Positions 12,122-22,724 of a stretch of DNA of 64,000 nt are shown here, piece by piece; position 1 is the stretch's first letter, and every line of letters begins with the position of its first letter. The stretch comes from Candidula unifasciata. Lineage: Eukaryota; Mollusca; Gastropoda; Stylommatophora; Geomitridae. The stretch is from positions 396,501 to 460,500 of the forward strand of contig CAJHNH020004513.1 of NCBI GenBank assembly GCA_905116865.2, read 5' to 3'. Under the pieces are notes generated by a model. That model did no database searches. It was given only the letters and a program-made list of their open reading frames with translations, and was not told where the DNA came from. The position numbers were made by a program, and so were the translations under genes.

Positions 12122-12240
12122 ATTTAAATAATGAGGATACAAACAATACATCGCACAATTTATTGCCAGGCATTATTCGCTGCGAAATTTGCCTGGCAAT
12201 AAATTGTGCAATGTATTGTTTGTATCCGCATTATTTAAAT
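12122..12240. repeat. Near-perfect 119-bp palindrome
   Basis: Arms 12122-12171 and 12191-12240 are reverse complements at 48 of 50 positions (ATTTAAATAATG to TTATTGCCAGGC). The centre also pairs, leaving a loop of about one base around TTCGCTGCGAA. A single-arm relative lies at 41159-41220. Confidence 0.9.
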
Positions 12241-12658
12241 TCATTACGGATAAACATTGTTTTGAATTAGGGATTTGTTGAAATTCAATGTGCTATGCTG
12301 AAAGGCACAGATAATACAGCCTAGCTGTAAACTACAATATGAAAAGCTAACCACCCTTTTAAGCGTGACCACAGAAGAAGAAGAAGAAGCAGTATATTTA
12401 TGAAGAAACTGATCTAAAAAAACAACATTTCTTTTGAACAACCACCCAAGGGGAAAATTATTAAGAAATTTAAAAAAACTACAATTAAACTTACTATAAC
12501 AAGGAAGTGCTGTGGCCAGATTTCTTTAGTATGTTCTGACAAAATGTAACCAAAAAAAAACAAAAAACAATGACTGCGGTTCAGGGAAAGAAACAGAGTT
12601 AAACCACTTTAGTTAAATTAGTTTTTGTAGTTTTTTTAAAAATAGTAATAATTATAGG

Positions 12659-13021
12659 GGCTGTTGAGCTGAAATGCTATAGAAAGATTCTCAGAATATC
12701 TTAGACAAAGAAGAGGAAAAATACTGACATCTTGAAAGATCTGGACATCAAGGAAGATTGGCTAATAAACAGCATCCTGTCTCGGAAGCTGAAATATTTT
12801 GGTCATATCAAGCGCCACGATGGATTGGAAAAAATTATAGCAGAAGGCATGGTACCAGGAATGAGGGGCAGGAGCCGACCGACACAAAGATAGGCACAGG
12901 ATATAAGTGACTCCTTGAGTAAAAGTACATGAGGTGGGAGAAGTGGCGAGAGACCGAGTTTCTTTCAGGCAGACTGTGATGAGAGCGACATTCTGCAAAG
13001 GACCTGCTACATGATGATGAT
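12659..13021 (+). mobile_element. LINE group A 3' end with target-site duplication
   Basis: It encodes a broken version of the reverse-transcriptase C-terminus (RKLKYFGHIKRHDGLEKII), like the intact copy at 61950-63221, and ends in (ATG)n. AATAATTATAG occurs at 12648-12658 and 13022-13032, a perfect 11-bp duplication. Its last 100 bp match the copy at 1097-1306. Confidence 0.85.
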
Positions 13022-13032
13022 GAATAATTATA

Positions 13033-15600
13033 GTTAAATTAAGGACCTACATAACTGCCTCAAAATTAAATCAGTGCTGCAGAGAATTATTTAGCTTGGA
13101 ACTTCAGTATATAAAACCTTTCTACATTCTTTATGAGCTGTTTTTTTAAAATGTCGTGCAGGAGAAAGAAACATTTTCAAAATGAACTTTTTCATGCAAA
13201 AAAAACCAAAAAAAAAAAACAAATTCATTATAAATATTAGTCACAATGAGAAAAACTCATACAAAAGAACAATATAACATAAACAAAAGGTCACAACAGT
13301 GCATTAAATTTACACATAAAAATGGGACTATTTTAATAAAATAAAAAACTGTCAATAAAATTCATAACCTAAAAAGTGAATGAAAAATAAATAACACATT
13401 CATGAAGATATCTGTCAAATTCATGAAAATGGCAAGGTAATGAATTTATATTTTTCAGACAAACAGTGCAATAAAAATACACAATGTCAGTAATTAACGG
13501 TGCATCCTGTATGTCAAAGTAAATAGTATATTACAAAAATACAAATATACTCTGTAATAAAGAAATCTAAATGTATGGCAATGAGTTTTATATAAATTAG
13601 CTAATAAAGCATAGGAAAAAAGAGAATAATAATAATAATAATAACAACAAATATTAATTTATTAGTAATCCAACAGTGACCTGGGCAATGACACCTCAAA
13701 GATTGCCGTAATGGTTTATCCTGGTGTAGAAAAACATAAAGAAATGGAATAAAAGCATAATACATTTAAAATGCAAAAATGAACGCACAAGTCTGAGTTC
13801 ACAACAAACAAAAATCAAACAATATCTTAGCTGGACAATAACGTATTCTAAACAGCTACAATGCACCCCCAAAAAAATATGCTTATAAAGAAATGGCAAA
13901 CACAAGATCAGATAGTTTAAAAAAAAAAACATGTATATTAGGAATACAAATCATGAAACAAGACATTTAATTCATGCAGTGAAAACTTTTTTCTTAAAGT
14001 AGTAAAGAACGTAATAAATCGGCGCATCATGCGTTCATTGGGCTTCTAGGTAGGAATCTATGAACATATGATGCGTTTCTTGGGACTCAAAGAGTTAAAC
14101 TGTGATACATCATCAAACAGCTGTACTGCAAAAATGCAAAAGGATGCCAGTCATAAAACTCAAAATATAATAATGCGTTTTAACATCTCAGTAAGACGAA
14201 TATTTATAACAAGACAATGTAGCGCTAGAAATGAAACCTTGCTACGTAGCTATTGAACAGTTTTATATGAGCATATAAACATAAAACACACAGTTGTGCA
14301 CTTCAGATGTGCAACCTAGAGTAGCCAGACATGAAAATTTCACCAAGGGCACAAGACAACACAGCATCAGCATGATCAGTCGTTTTACACTTGTGGAGCT
14401 AATGAGATGGAGACTGGAGCATCCAGTGATCTGTCAACAGAGCCGTTATGATAGTCCTTACTAATCACTAATATTTTGAACTAATTATAGAAAAAAAAAA
14501 AAAAAAAAACAATGAAAATGAATAGACACAAGAGATATGCAAACAAAAAACCCAGTCATGCTATGACTACAAAAATGCACAAAATCTAATAGTATGATCA
14601 AACTTCAAAGTGTTTTTTATATATATATATATAAAAAAATTCAAATAAGTAACTTTTTGTTGTTATTCCACTGGTGTATCAGGCATGCGCTGTGGGACCC
14701 ATATTTTTATATGCCAGTCAGCACTAGACAAATGATGTGGTCAAAATTAAACTTTACCTATATCTCTCAGAATTCAATTTGGTGCCCTAACAAATTAAAT
14801 TCACTGACATAATTATTTTGAAAAATAGAGACATAAAGTCCGCAGGTAAGAAAATATGTATATATTTTGCACAGGGATCACAAAGTGAATATAAATGCAA
14901 CATTATAGTTATAACATAGTATCGACATGCAGATAAACAGGTATAATATGATACCACTGATTTAATGGATCTCTCATTCACACATCAGCAGTAAGGATTA
15001 TTTTGTATAGATATTGACAGTGCAAACACCAAAACATTTTGTAATCAACAAAATACATAAATAGAAGGAAAAAAAAAAAACAGCCTCAACCCTATCACTC
15101 TGGTAATGTTTAGGAAAAAAAACGAGGCATGACCACGCAGAAATTCGTGAAAGCAACCCTTAAAAAAATTTGCTTTAAATCATTTTGGCAACATTTATTT
15201 TCCTACACTTATTTTTTTCTTCAAAATATATAAAGACATATAAAGGGGTTTATCAATAAACATTAACAGGGTAAGGCATTCCCCAGGGGTTAAAAACAAT
15301 ATGTATCGGGTGACTCATGCCGTGCCCTCTATCACTGAGGCTTAAGGAAACATTCTGAGAACTCACTTTTTTGTAATTAGTGCCTAAATATGTCATTAAA
15401 AATATAACACTCTGATAGCACCCACTTCTTCACTATGCACCTAGTGGTTTAGAAGAAGAAACCACACAGCTCGTTGTGCAAGGCTGTAGTGACATAAGAG
15501 AAAGATATGCCAGCAAAAAAACACAATTGCATTGCTGTGTGGAACCCATAATACCATGATTATCTTGATACCTTACAATATGGTATATACACACACACCC
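13033..15600. other. AT-rich intergenic stretch
   Basis: Apart from the S2 fragment at 14665 and A/AT runs (14490, 14623) nothing is recognised. The low GC and lack of frames argue against coding. Confidence 0.6.
14665..14760 (-). mobile_element. S2 SINE fragment
   Basis: CCCATATTTTTATATGCCAG, TCAGCACTAG and ATGATGTGGTCA match the S2 3' body only. Confidence 0.45.
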
Positions 15601-15607
15601 GTGTTAA

Positions 15608-15735
15608 TTTCATGGCCCCACTGGGGGAGGGGGGATAGACCCACTGGCCCCTAACAAGCTCACCATAAAAGGCAACTAGTTTGGAGTAAATCCGTCGATG
15701 TATGTTTGAATGTGTGCATAAACTCAGACATCCAG
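15608..15735 (+). mobile_element. R3 repeat, degraded
   Basis: GGCCCCACTGGGGGAGG, CCCCTAACAAGCTCACC, ATAAAAGGCAACTAG and GTGTGCATAAACTCAGAC follow the R3 order. Confidence 0.6.
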
Positions 15736-15889
15736 TCATCTTAGGGAGAAAAACTAAACACATTCCTGTGATTCGGGAGAACACTAAGAAAGCCCAATAA
15801 CAATACAATTATGAAATCTTTTCCTTGCAGCCAACAAGTCTAAAGAAATAGAAGGAAAAAAACGACAACACACCGGTTAATTTGTGGAA

Positions 15890-16000
15890 AAAATGATGCC
15901 CTGGAGATGGTAAAAGACAGGACGGCATGGCATGAGCTGGTTGAGGCCCCATGCTCCGATACATAATAAAGGGTAGCAGAAGGAGAAAGATCTGATCCAC
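15890..16000 (+). mobile_element. Short LINE group B-like 3' fragment
   Basis: It encodes VKDRTAWHELVEAPCSD, matching AKDRTTWRELVKGLCS at the end of the copy at 27078. Only about 100 bp can be recognised. Confidence 0.45.
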
Positions 16001-17629
16001 TAACTCTATAGAACCTGGGGAACAGTACAAATCTGCATTTCCCACTGTCTGTTTAAAACAAATTGCGTATAGTTGTTTAGGAGCAGGCAATATTTGAATA
16101 GAGGAGGGTAAAATGCTTCTAAGTCACTTCATTTCAAGAGATACAAAAAACACAAAAATCAAGTAACCTATACAGAAAGCAAGAATACTGTTATAATCAA
16201 AACACTGACAAAAAATAAAACAATGTTTCATGTACTAACAGGAGCTTGCAATGGTTCCTCAACACAAATAACAACAACCTGTCAAAAAGCGATGTGCTTG
16301 CATGTCTTGATAAAATTCAAACTGGATGCATACAGGAAAGCCCATTAAAACAAAGAGCCAGTGAGTTAAACATAATGTCCAATGAGAATTTTGCATCGGT
16401 GGTTCTAGCTTACTTGCATATGTATAAAATAATGTAATGAATACTTATTATATGACTAAAAAGCCAAATTTATAAATATTAAAACAAAACAAATTACAAA
16501 CACACCATAGTCAATTTTTTTTTAAACAGGAGAAAAAACAATGAAGGATATATATTCATATATATATACTTTATGCATATAGAAAGGCAGATAAAGTGCA
16601 TTCTGAATACTCTGTGCAAAAGAGTAGAAGTTATTTAACATTAACAAATTGCTGCATAGAGATTCATGCTTCAAATATACAACTCTCTGCTAGAATAAGT
16701 AAACTTTGGTGACATAGGTTTAAAACAAAAAATGTCTTTTCTGTCCATGTTTACTACTTTATAGGAGGAGGAGGAGGTTAGCTACAGGATCTATAGCCGC
16801 ATGGCTAGTGCAGCCACAAATTGTTTTCATTTTGCCCACCAACAGAAAAACTGCAACATCAGATAGTAATCAAACCAATGTTTCCTGAATCCAGTGATTT
16901 TAACTATTTGGCCAGTTGCTCCTTGGTTACATAAATATATGTGCAATACATTCGGGCGTATGTTCTACATACATGATCACACATACAAAACCTTTGAATT
17001 AAAAATGTAATGGCACGCAAGTATTGCAAAAGAGTTTATGAAAATATGAAAACTGGGGTGGGGGGAGTAGAAAGAGAAATGACTGATACCGCATGAACAT
17101 TCGCAGACAAAGGTTGCAAATACAAGTCAATAAAATACAACAATAAATGCAACAAGTAGGATTAGTATCAATAATATGGTAAAGCAGTAAATATATAAAC
17201 AAAGAAATCACATTTTAATAGAGAAAAACAACTGTTGCAACATACTGTAAACAATCTGCATCCACAGTTCCATTGCAAAACAAAGATTAACAAATTAAAA
17301 AGCAAATTGTTTCACAATTTCTCTTCTGATTTTGTTTTCCTTCCTTCTGCCCCCCCCCCCCTTTTCCGAGCTAGTTTCACAATTTCTTCTATGCTTTTGT
17401 CTTCCTTCCTTCTGTTTCCCCCCTGCGAGCTAGTACCTCAAAGTTTGACCAGCCTGAGATGACAAAATCTCAGTCTGGATAACAAGCTAGCACGGTGAAC
17501 CCTAGATACCATGTTCAACCTCTAAAGTAGTTATAACTGAGGCACACACAATTACAACATCAGCCTGGTGTGACCTGTAGTGCAGTGTTGGTAAGGATCT
17601 GATATGATCTCTAGTTCTCTTAAATTATT
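16001..17629. other. AT-rich intergenic stretch
   Basis: Holds a C/T-rich tract at 17335-17425 duplicated in two parts (CACAATTTCTTCT, TTTTGTCTTCCTTCCTTCTG) and a faint tRNA-SINE trace near 16770-16910. No gene is seen. Confidence 0.5.
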
Positions 17630-17885
17630 CCACCTTGCCCCATGTGGGTTCCGGGGCCCCATTCTGGAAGAAAAAGAACAGTCTCTGTTCTTCTAACAAG
17701 CATGTCATAAAAGGCAACTAATTAGAGGTGTTTCCTTCAAAGTAAGATAGCATCTGCCTGAGAAACAAGGAACCAACAGTCTGCACACAAATAATCTAGA
17801 TTTGTTAAATGCATGTGTATGCAAAATTCACGTTTTGGAACCAGACTAAAGTACAGAAGTGGGTGAACAACTAGAACTATCTGAT
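17630..17885 (+). mobile_element. R3 repeat
   Basis: CCCATGTGGGTTCCGGGGCC, CTAACAAGCATGTCATAAAA, GGCAACTAATTAGAGG, GGAACCAACAGTCTGCAC, TTTTGGAACCAGACTAAAG and GGGTGAACAACTAGAAC. A second R3 start (CCCTGTGTGGGTTCCTGG) follows at 17889-17920 and then breaks off. Confidence 0.8.
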
Positions 17886-18287
17886 GACCTCTCCCTGTGT
17901 GGGTTCCTGGACCCCACGTTGTTGTTTTTTTTAACTCACTTCGACCCCTCTCCCAGCCCCCCCCCCCCCCCCCCCAACAATGGTTGCATCCAATAAATTT
18001 TAGAAATAACCTAGAGATTGCACATTATAATATTGGCACATGTGGCAAATAAAACTAGAAATCTGACTTTGAAAAGAAAACAGAAAATCATGAATACAAC
18101 TGCATTAACAACAAACAAACAAATCACAGAACAGTGAGGCAGAAAATGGGCAAATGCTGATGGCAAATAAAAAGCGATGTTAAAAAAATTTAGTTTTAGT
18201 AGCATCAGAAATGGTAGAGCTCCTATATTTTGTTAGCGCTTCATTATTAGGTCAACAGACCAATCAAAAGTTGCCATATGTGCTGCA

Positions 18288-18605
18288 ATATACCCACATC
18301 AAGGAGATTCATACCCATATCAAAGGGATTCAACACTAAAATCCACAAGACTGTACATCAACATCAAAGGAATTCAATATCCACATCATTGGGATTTCAT
18401 ACCTACATTAAAGGGACTCAATACCCACTCAATACCAACATTAAAGGGACTCAATACCTACATCAAAGAGATTCAATATCCACAATATAAATGAAATACC
18501 CACATTAAAGGGACTAAATACCTAGACCAGAGGGATTTAATACCTACATCAAAGAGATTCGATACATGCATTAAAGGGATTTTAATACCTAAAATAATGG
18601 AATTC
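18288..18605 (+). repeat. Minisatellite of about 22-29 bp units
   Basis: A dozen imperfect units of the type AATACCTACATCAAAGGGAT then TC. Unit length varies through small indels. It ends at the hAT MITE. Confidence 0.8.
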
Positions 18606-18618
18606 TGAGGCACTAATG

Positions 18619-18870
18619 AGGGGGTGGGCAACCTTTTTTTTTCTGTACACGGGCCAAATTTAGAATTACCAGCCTCATGATACAGAACAAAAATCTATTA
18701 TAAACATAACAACCAGATCTCCACGTAACACAATCTTTTTGTAGAATAACATAATCAATTAATTAATTATCATGTTGTGCCATCACATGTTCAAAGGCCA
18801 GATTACATAGTGTTACACCAGCATCATGGGCCAATAAAAATTGGCTGACAGGCCAGTTTGCCCACTCCTG
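18619..18870. mobile_element. Short hAT-type nonautonomous element (MITE)
   Basis: The termini AGGGGGTGGGCAACC and, inverted, CAGGAGTGGGCAAACTGG are the GGTGGGCAA type of hAT termini, with GGGCCAAAT near both ends. The flanks CACTAATG (18611-18618) and CTTTAATG (18871-18878) match at 6 of 8 bases, as expected of an 8-bp duplication. No coding capacity. Confidence 0.7.
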
Positions 18871-18879
18871 CTTTAATGT

Positions 18880-19113
18880 AACAAAGTAAACACCACATTA
18901 AACCTCTTCCCACCTTTATGTTTCAGCTGACTCATTTTTGTCTCAGGATCTGGTCGCAGGTAAATATTGTGATGAACAAGAAAATTATGTCAACATGATT
19001 TGTACTAATGAAACCAGTTTACACAGAAAACCCCTCCAATGCTATTTTAAGTAAATTTAGTCATTCCTGGTGCTTCTAAATATGTTTGCAGGCACAAGTG
19101 ATAACAATGGTTA
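18880..19113. other. Spacer, nothing recognised
   Basis: It lies between the hAT MITE and the candidate exon; no motif. Confidence 0.5.
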
Positions 19114-19361
19114 TTAGCTGGGTGTCTTCTGAACAGGCCATTTAGCCAAGTTGAAAAAGTGACTCTCTGGGAATTGGACCAAACCAGAAGCATCGGTTCT
19201 GTGGATACTCAGGACAACAAAGTTGAGAGAAGGATCGTGTGACTGCTCACTAACACAAGGGACAGTCCTATTAACGATTATATGTGAACCAGAACTGATT
19301 GCTTGCATTTGAAGAGATAATCCACAATCCTTGAGCAGGTCAGGAAACAAGAAGCCTGGAA
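19114..19361 (-). CDS. Candidate terminal coding exon, unrecognised
   Basis: A long pyrimidine tract and TTTCCAG precede an open frame of about 80 codons ending in TAA. It reads CGLSLQMQAISSGSHIIV, later NFVVLSIHRTDASGLVQFP and KWPVQKTPS. No repeat in the window matches it, and its amino-acid mix is protein-like rather than simple-sequence. It lies 1.8 kb beyond the stop of the DUF1399 gene on the same strand. It could be the last exon of a gene starting elsewhere, an alternative exon, or chance. Confidence 0.3.
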
Positions 19362-20049
19362 ACTTTACGGCAATACAAAAGTTGGGAAAGGAGAGTCGGA
19401 AGGAAACCAAGAGATAAGGAGTTTAGCATCAGACTATGGAAGAACATATGTATCACAAATTCATGCCTCCATTCATCAATCACATGTGAATCTCTATTCT
19501 TTAACAGTCAGACACTGCAGGATGAGATGCTGGATTATGTAACAGATTACACAAGATACAAATTCTACGCTTACATACCCATCAAATAGTTAAGCTTACA
19601 ATTTTACAAATTTTGACTTCTGTGGGGAAATATATAAAAATCACAAAAAATATATCTTATATAAAAGAAAATGCATTTTTCCACGGTAACTAACCAAAGT
19701 GGATTAACATATGGATTCAAAAATGTAAATATGAAATTTCTCCTTCAGGAACTATATAAATCTTCGGAATTCAAAACATTTGCTATGTACAGGTATCACA
19801 AGACGAGAATGCATATTTGGCTGTAAACTACATGTGTAGTGAAACAAAGAGGACCAAAATATAGGGAGTGAATCTGCTTCAGAATCAGACCATTTGCTTA
19901 ATACACAAAAATATTTGTGTACGTTTTCTTAACGTTTACACACATAAAATCCAGTGTCCTCCATGCTGTTGGAGCATCGGCCTTAAAATGTAGACCTCTG
20001 TGTCCAGTTTGTGAACTTTGAGTTCATTCATATCAACTCTTTCTATATT

Positions 20050-20190
20050 TTGCCATAACCTACAGCTGATCCTATCTCTTTCCTATAGTGTTCATCTCTT
20101 TCTCCATAATTCTCTTTTTGTGGTCTCCCTGTATCTCTTTTGACCAGCGGGTTCCAGTGTAAAGACATTCTAGTTATGCTATTATTATTC
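20050..20190 (-). mobile_element. LINE group B 3' fragment
   Basis: The block with GGGTTCCAGTGTAAAGACAT and CTAGTTATGCTAT aligns with the antisense of 27235-27290. It is short and noncoding, and lies just beyond the decayed C-terminal repeats of the DUF1399 gene. Confidence 0.55.
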
Positions 20191-20267
20191 CCACCCCCCC
20201 CTTTTCAACCCCAAATGCATATCATATCTAGCTCTAGTGTCTGTAACTCATATCCCAGATCCTAAAT

Positions 20268-21110
20268 TCAGAACCCATCTTTCATCTTGTCTCCCCCTGC
20301 CTCAGTACACTCAGCATTAATTCAGACACCAATGTCCGTACCAACATCTAGATTAGTCATCAGGGTATACCTGTATATTTTTTATACAGTCAACATCTTA
20401 GAAACCTTTAATCAATTTTAACAGTTAAACTGACAGGTATGAATGCATGCCACACATTCAGAACCTACCATCAACTTTCTTTCATTGATGTAATGATAAT
20501 GTCACAGTTAGAAATACTAATGTTTTCACTAACACCACAGGTTAAATTAGTCTCAAGAATAGTCCTGGATGCTGACACAACCAACTCTTTAAAAAAAAAG
20601 TAACATTAATTTTTAAAAACATGCCATGTTTCAATGCAAGTCTCATACTAAGAAGCCACCAGCCACATTGCCGCCGCCTCCTGTTTCAATGCACTCAGCA
20701 TCACCATTATTACAAATACCAAAACTGGCAACAGCACCATAAACTTACATTAGTCTCCAGTATGTTCATCATTTTAAAACATACAATTAATTTCAAAAAC
20801 ATAACACAACATTTGTAAAGACATGCTTCACGTTCAGAAGCCACTATCCGCATTGCTGCCCCCCCTCCCAATTTTCAATGCATTCAGGAAAACCATCTGT
20901 CGCGAGAGGCAAGGAACCAACAGTTGTCACACATATATGCCAGATATGTAAAATAGATGTGCACACAAAAACCCAAGTTCTAGAATAGAATTAAAGTCCA
21001 CAAATGGACAAACAACCAGAACTTTTTTGCTGGATTTAACAGCTGGTAAATGCTAAGATTACTACAGATACCAATGCTTGCACCAACACTATAGCTTACA
21101 CTAGTCTCCA
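20268..21110 (-). pseudogene. Four decayed tandem copies of the DUF1399 C-terminal coding segment
   Basis: Minus-strand reading shows degraded relatives of the last 34 codons of the gene at about 21110-20831 (split by an R3 insertion), 20759-20649, 20556-20456 and 20363-20268. The nearest begins LETSVSYSVGASIGIC, against ETNVGYGVGADIGMC in the gene. The second, allowing one frameshift, gives YGAVASFGICNN then AECIETGGG. The fourth gives TNLDVGTDIGV then AECTEAGGD. All contain frameshifts or stops. They lie 3' of the stop codon in the same orientation, at roughly 200-bp spacing once the insertion is removed, so they may fall in the 3' UTR. Confidence 0.75.
20896..21058 (+). mobile_element. R3 repeat inserted in a decayed DUF1399 C-terminal repeat
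   Basis: GAGAGGCAAGGAACCAACAG, GCACACAAAAACCCAAG, GTCCACAAATGGACAAAC and CTGGATTTAACAGCTGG. 5'-truncated. The host repeat resumes on both sides (at 20895 and 21059). Confidence 0.75.
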
Positions 21111-21207
21111 GTGTAGGCCTGTATATACAAGCAAAGTCTCAAAACAGATAATTATTTAGAGGGGAAAAAAAAAAAAGAAAAATAACGTATAAATTCATGT
21201 CTGACAT

Positions 21208-22724
21208 TCAGAAGCCTCCATCCACATCACCTCCACCTGCTTCAATGCACTCAGCAACACCACTACTACACATCCCAATGTCCGCACCAACGCCATATCC
21301 TACATTAGTCTCAAACAGATCGGAGGAGTAATGTGAGTAACCCCCACTACTAGCATCATGCCCCTCATTACAGTTCTCTATGGTAAAACTGGTATTGGCA
21401 CCAAAGCCTTCACTACCACCCCCACCACCACAACTTCCTTCATTTTCATTATAGCCATTTGAAGCAAACCCCCCAAAATCTGCATTGTAGTCGTTCATAA
21501 GATTCCCAACGTCATCCCCGTAGGAGTCCCACACACTCTTTCCTGCATCATTGGTGTTGTTTACTTCATTTTCATGAATACCAACGTTATCGTCACCTTC
21601 AATGTTGTAGAATTCATCGTAATAATTGTCCACATCGTTTTCAAAAGCCCCCTCGTCATTTTGATCAGTGCCGTTCAGGAAGTCTTCATGTATTTTGTCA
21701 CTGTCAAAACTCTGGTTATGAATGCACAGGTCGTCTTGCCTGTTACAACTGTCAGGCCGCATTTCAGGATCAATCTCACCAATTTCCAGGTCAGCTTCAT
21801 CACTGTCATCCTCCCCGTCACCAAATAACCCTGTCCGGCTGTCTGCATCCAGGTTATATCCTTCCACTTCAAAGACTCCCTCACTCTGTCGATCAGACTC
21901 TTCTTCCTCTTCCTCACTCCCGCCATCATGTGGGTCACTGTCTTTACTGTCACCTTTAGGCAATTTAGAGACTTTCTCTGGACTAACCACATCGTTTGCC
22001 TTATCGGTATCATCAACTGTAAGTAGTAGAGCCGTTCTGTCTGTTATTGCTGATAAATCTACATCAGTGTCTTTGAAAGAATCAGCTGCTTTGTCATCGG
22101 CGCTGTCTTCACAGTCTGTGTCTGTCTGCTCTTTTATAACAGACAAAAGCCCCCCAACCACATGAGTATTTTCCGTAGTACCAACATTACAATTACTGCC
22201 ACCTGTCTGCCAGTCATTCTTCCACCCAGTGTTCCCTTCAGACTCGTGCATAATTGCTGCAGGACCTCCATTTGACTCATACTGACTTCTTTGGCTTACC
22301 TGCTTGTAACCACCGCTATCTCCGTAGCGTCTCTTCTTCTTGAACAAGTTTCTAATAGCATGATTGCAAGGTGTGGCTATCAGCACTCCAGCAGCCAACA
22401 GAAGGGCTATTTCCTCAGATCCACCCAGTTTAGGTACGGGTTCTATCTCTGGTGTAACAGTGTCTACCTTTGGAGCCCAGTTCACTGGCCGAGGCTGGCA
22501 TAAGACATGGATCAAAGCCACACTGAAAATCAGGGCCAGATTTTCAGCGATTTCTCCTCTGTCAGAGTTAATCTCAATAAAACCACTATCAAATTCAACA
22601 ACACAGTCACCGATTTCAAATTTAGAGGTGGCCAGGGAGTACAAACGATCAAATGAAACATAGTGCCATCTGTTGTTCGGCAGGTGAAAAAATCTGACTT
22701 CAAGGTGACCTTCACTGCATGATC
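21208..22724 (-). CDS. DUF1399 gene exon 5 (terminal coding exon)
   Basis: The acceptor is CTCATTTTCAG at 22725. The exon encodes residues 582-1086. First comes a folded-looking part (HLEVRFFHLPNNRWHYVSFD), then hydrophobic segments IAENLALIFSVALIHVL and IALLLAAGVLIATPC followed by a basic patch, which might be membrane-associated (inference). About 370 acidic and Gly/Asn-rich residues follow, probably disordered. The final 34 residues, from ETNVGYGVGADIG to the end, have decayed tandem relatives downstream of the stop codon. Confidence 0.9.

Noticed and set aside
18288..18605. CRISPR-like array
   Set aside because: Units vary in length and sequence and there are no unique spacers between identical repeats; this is a eukaryotic minisatellite.
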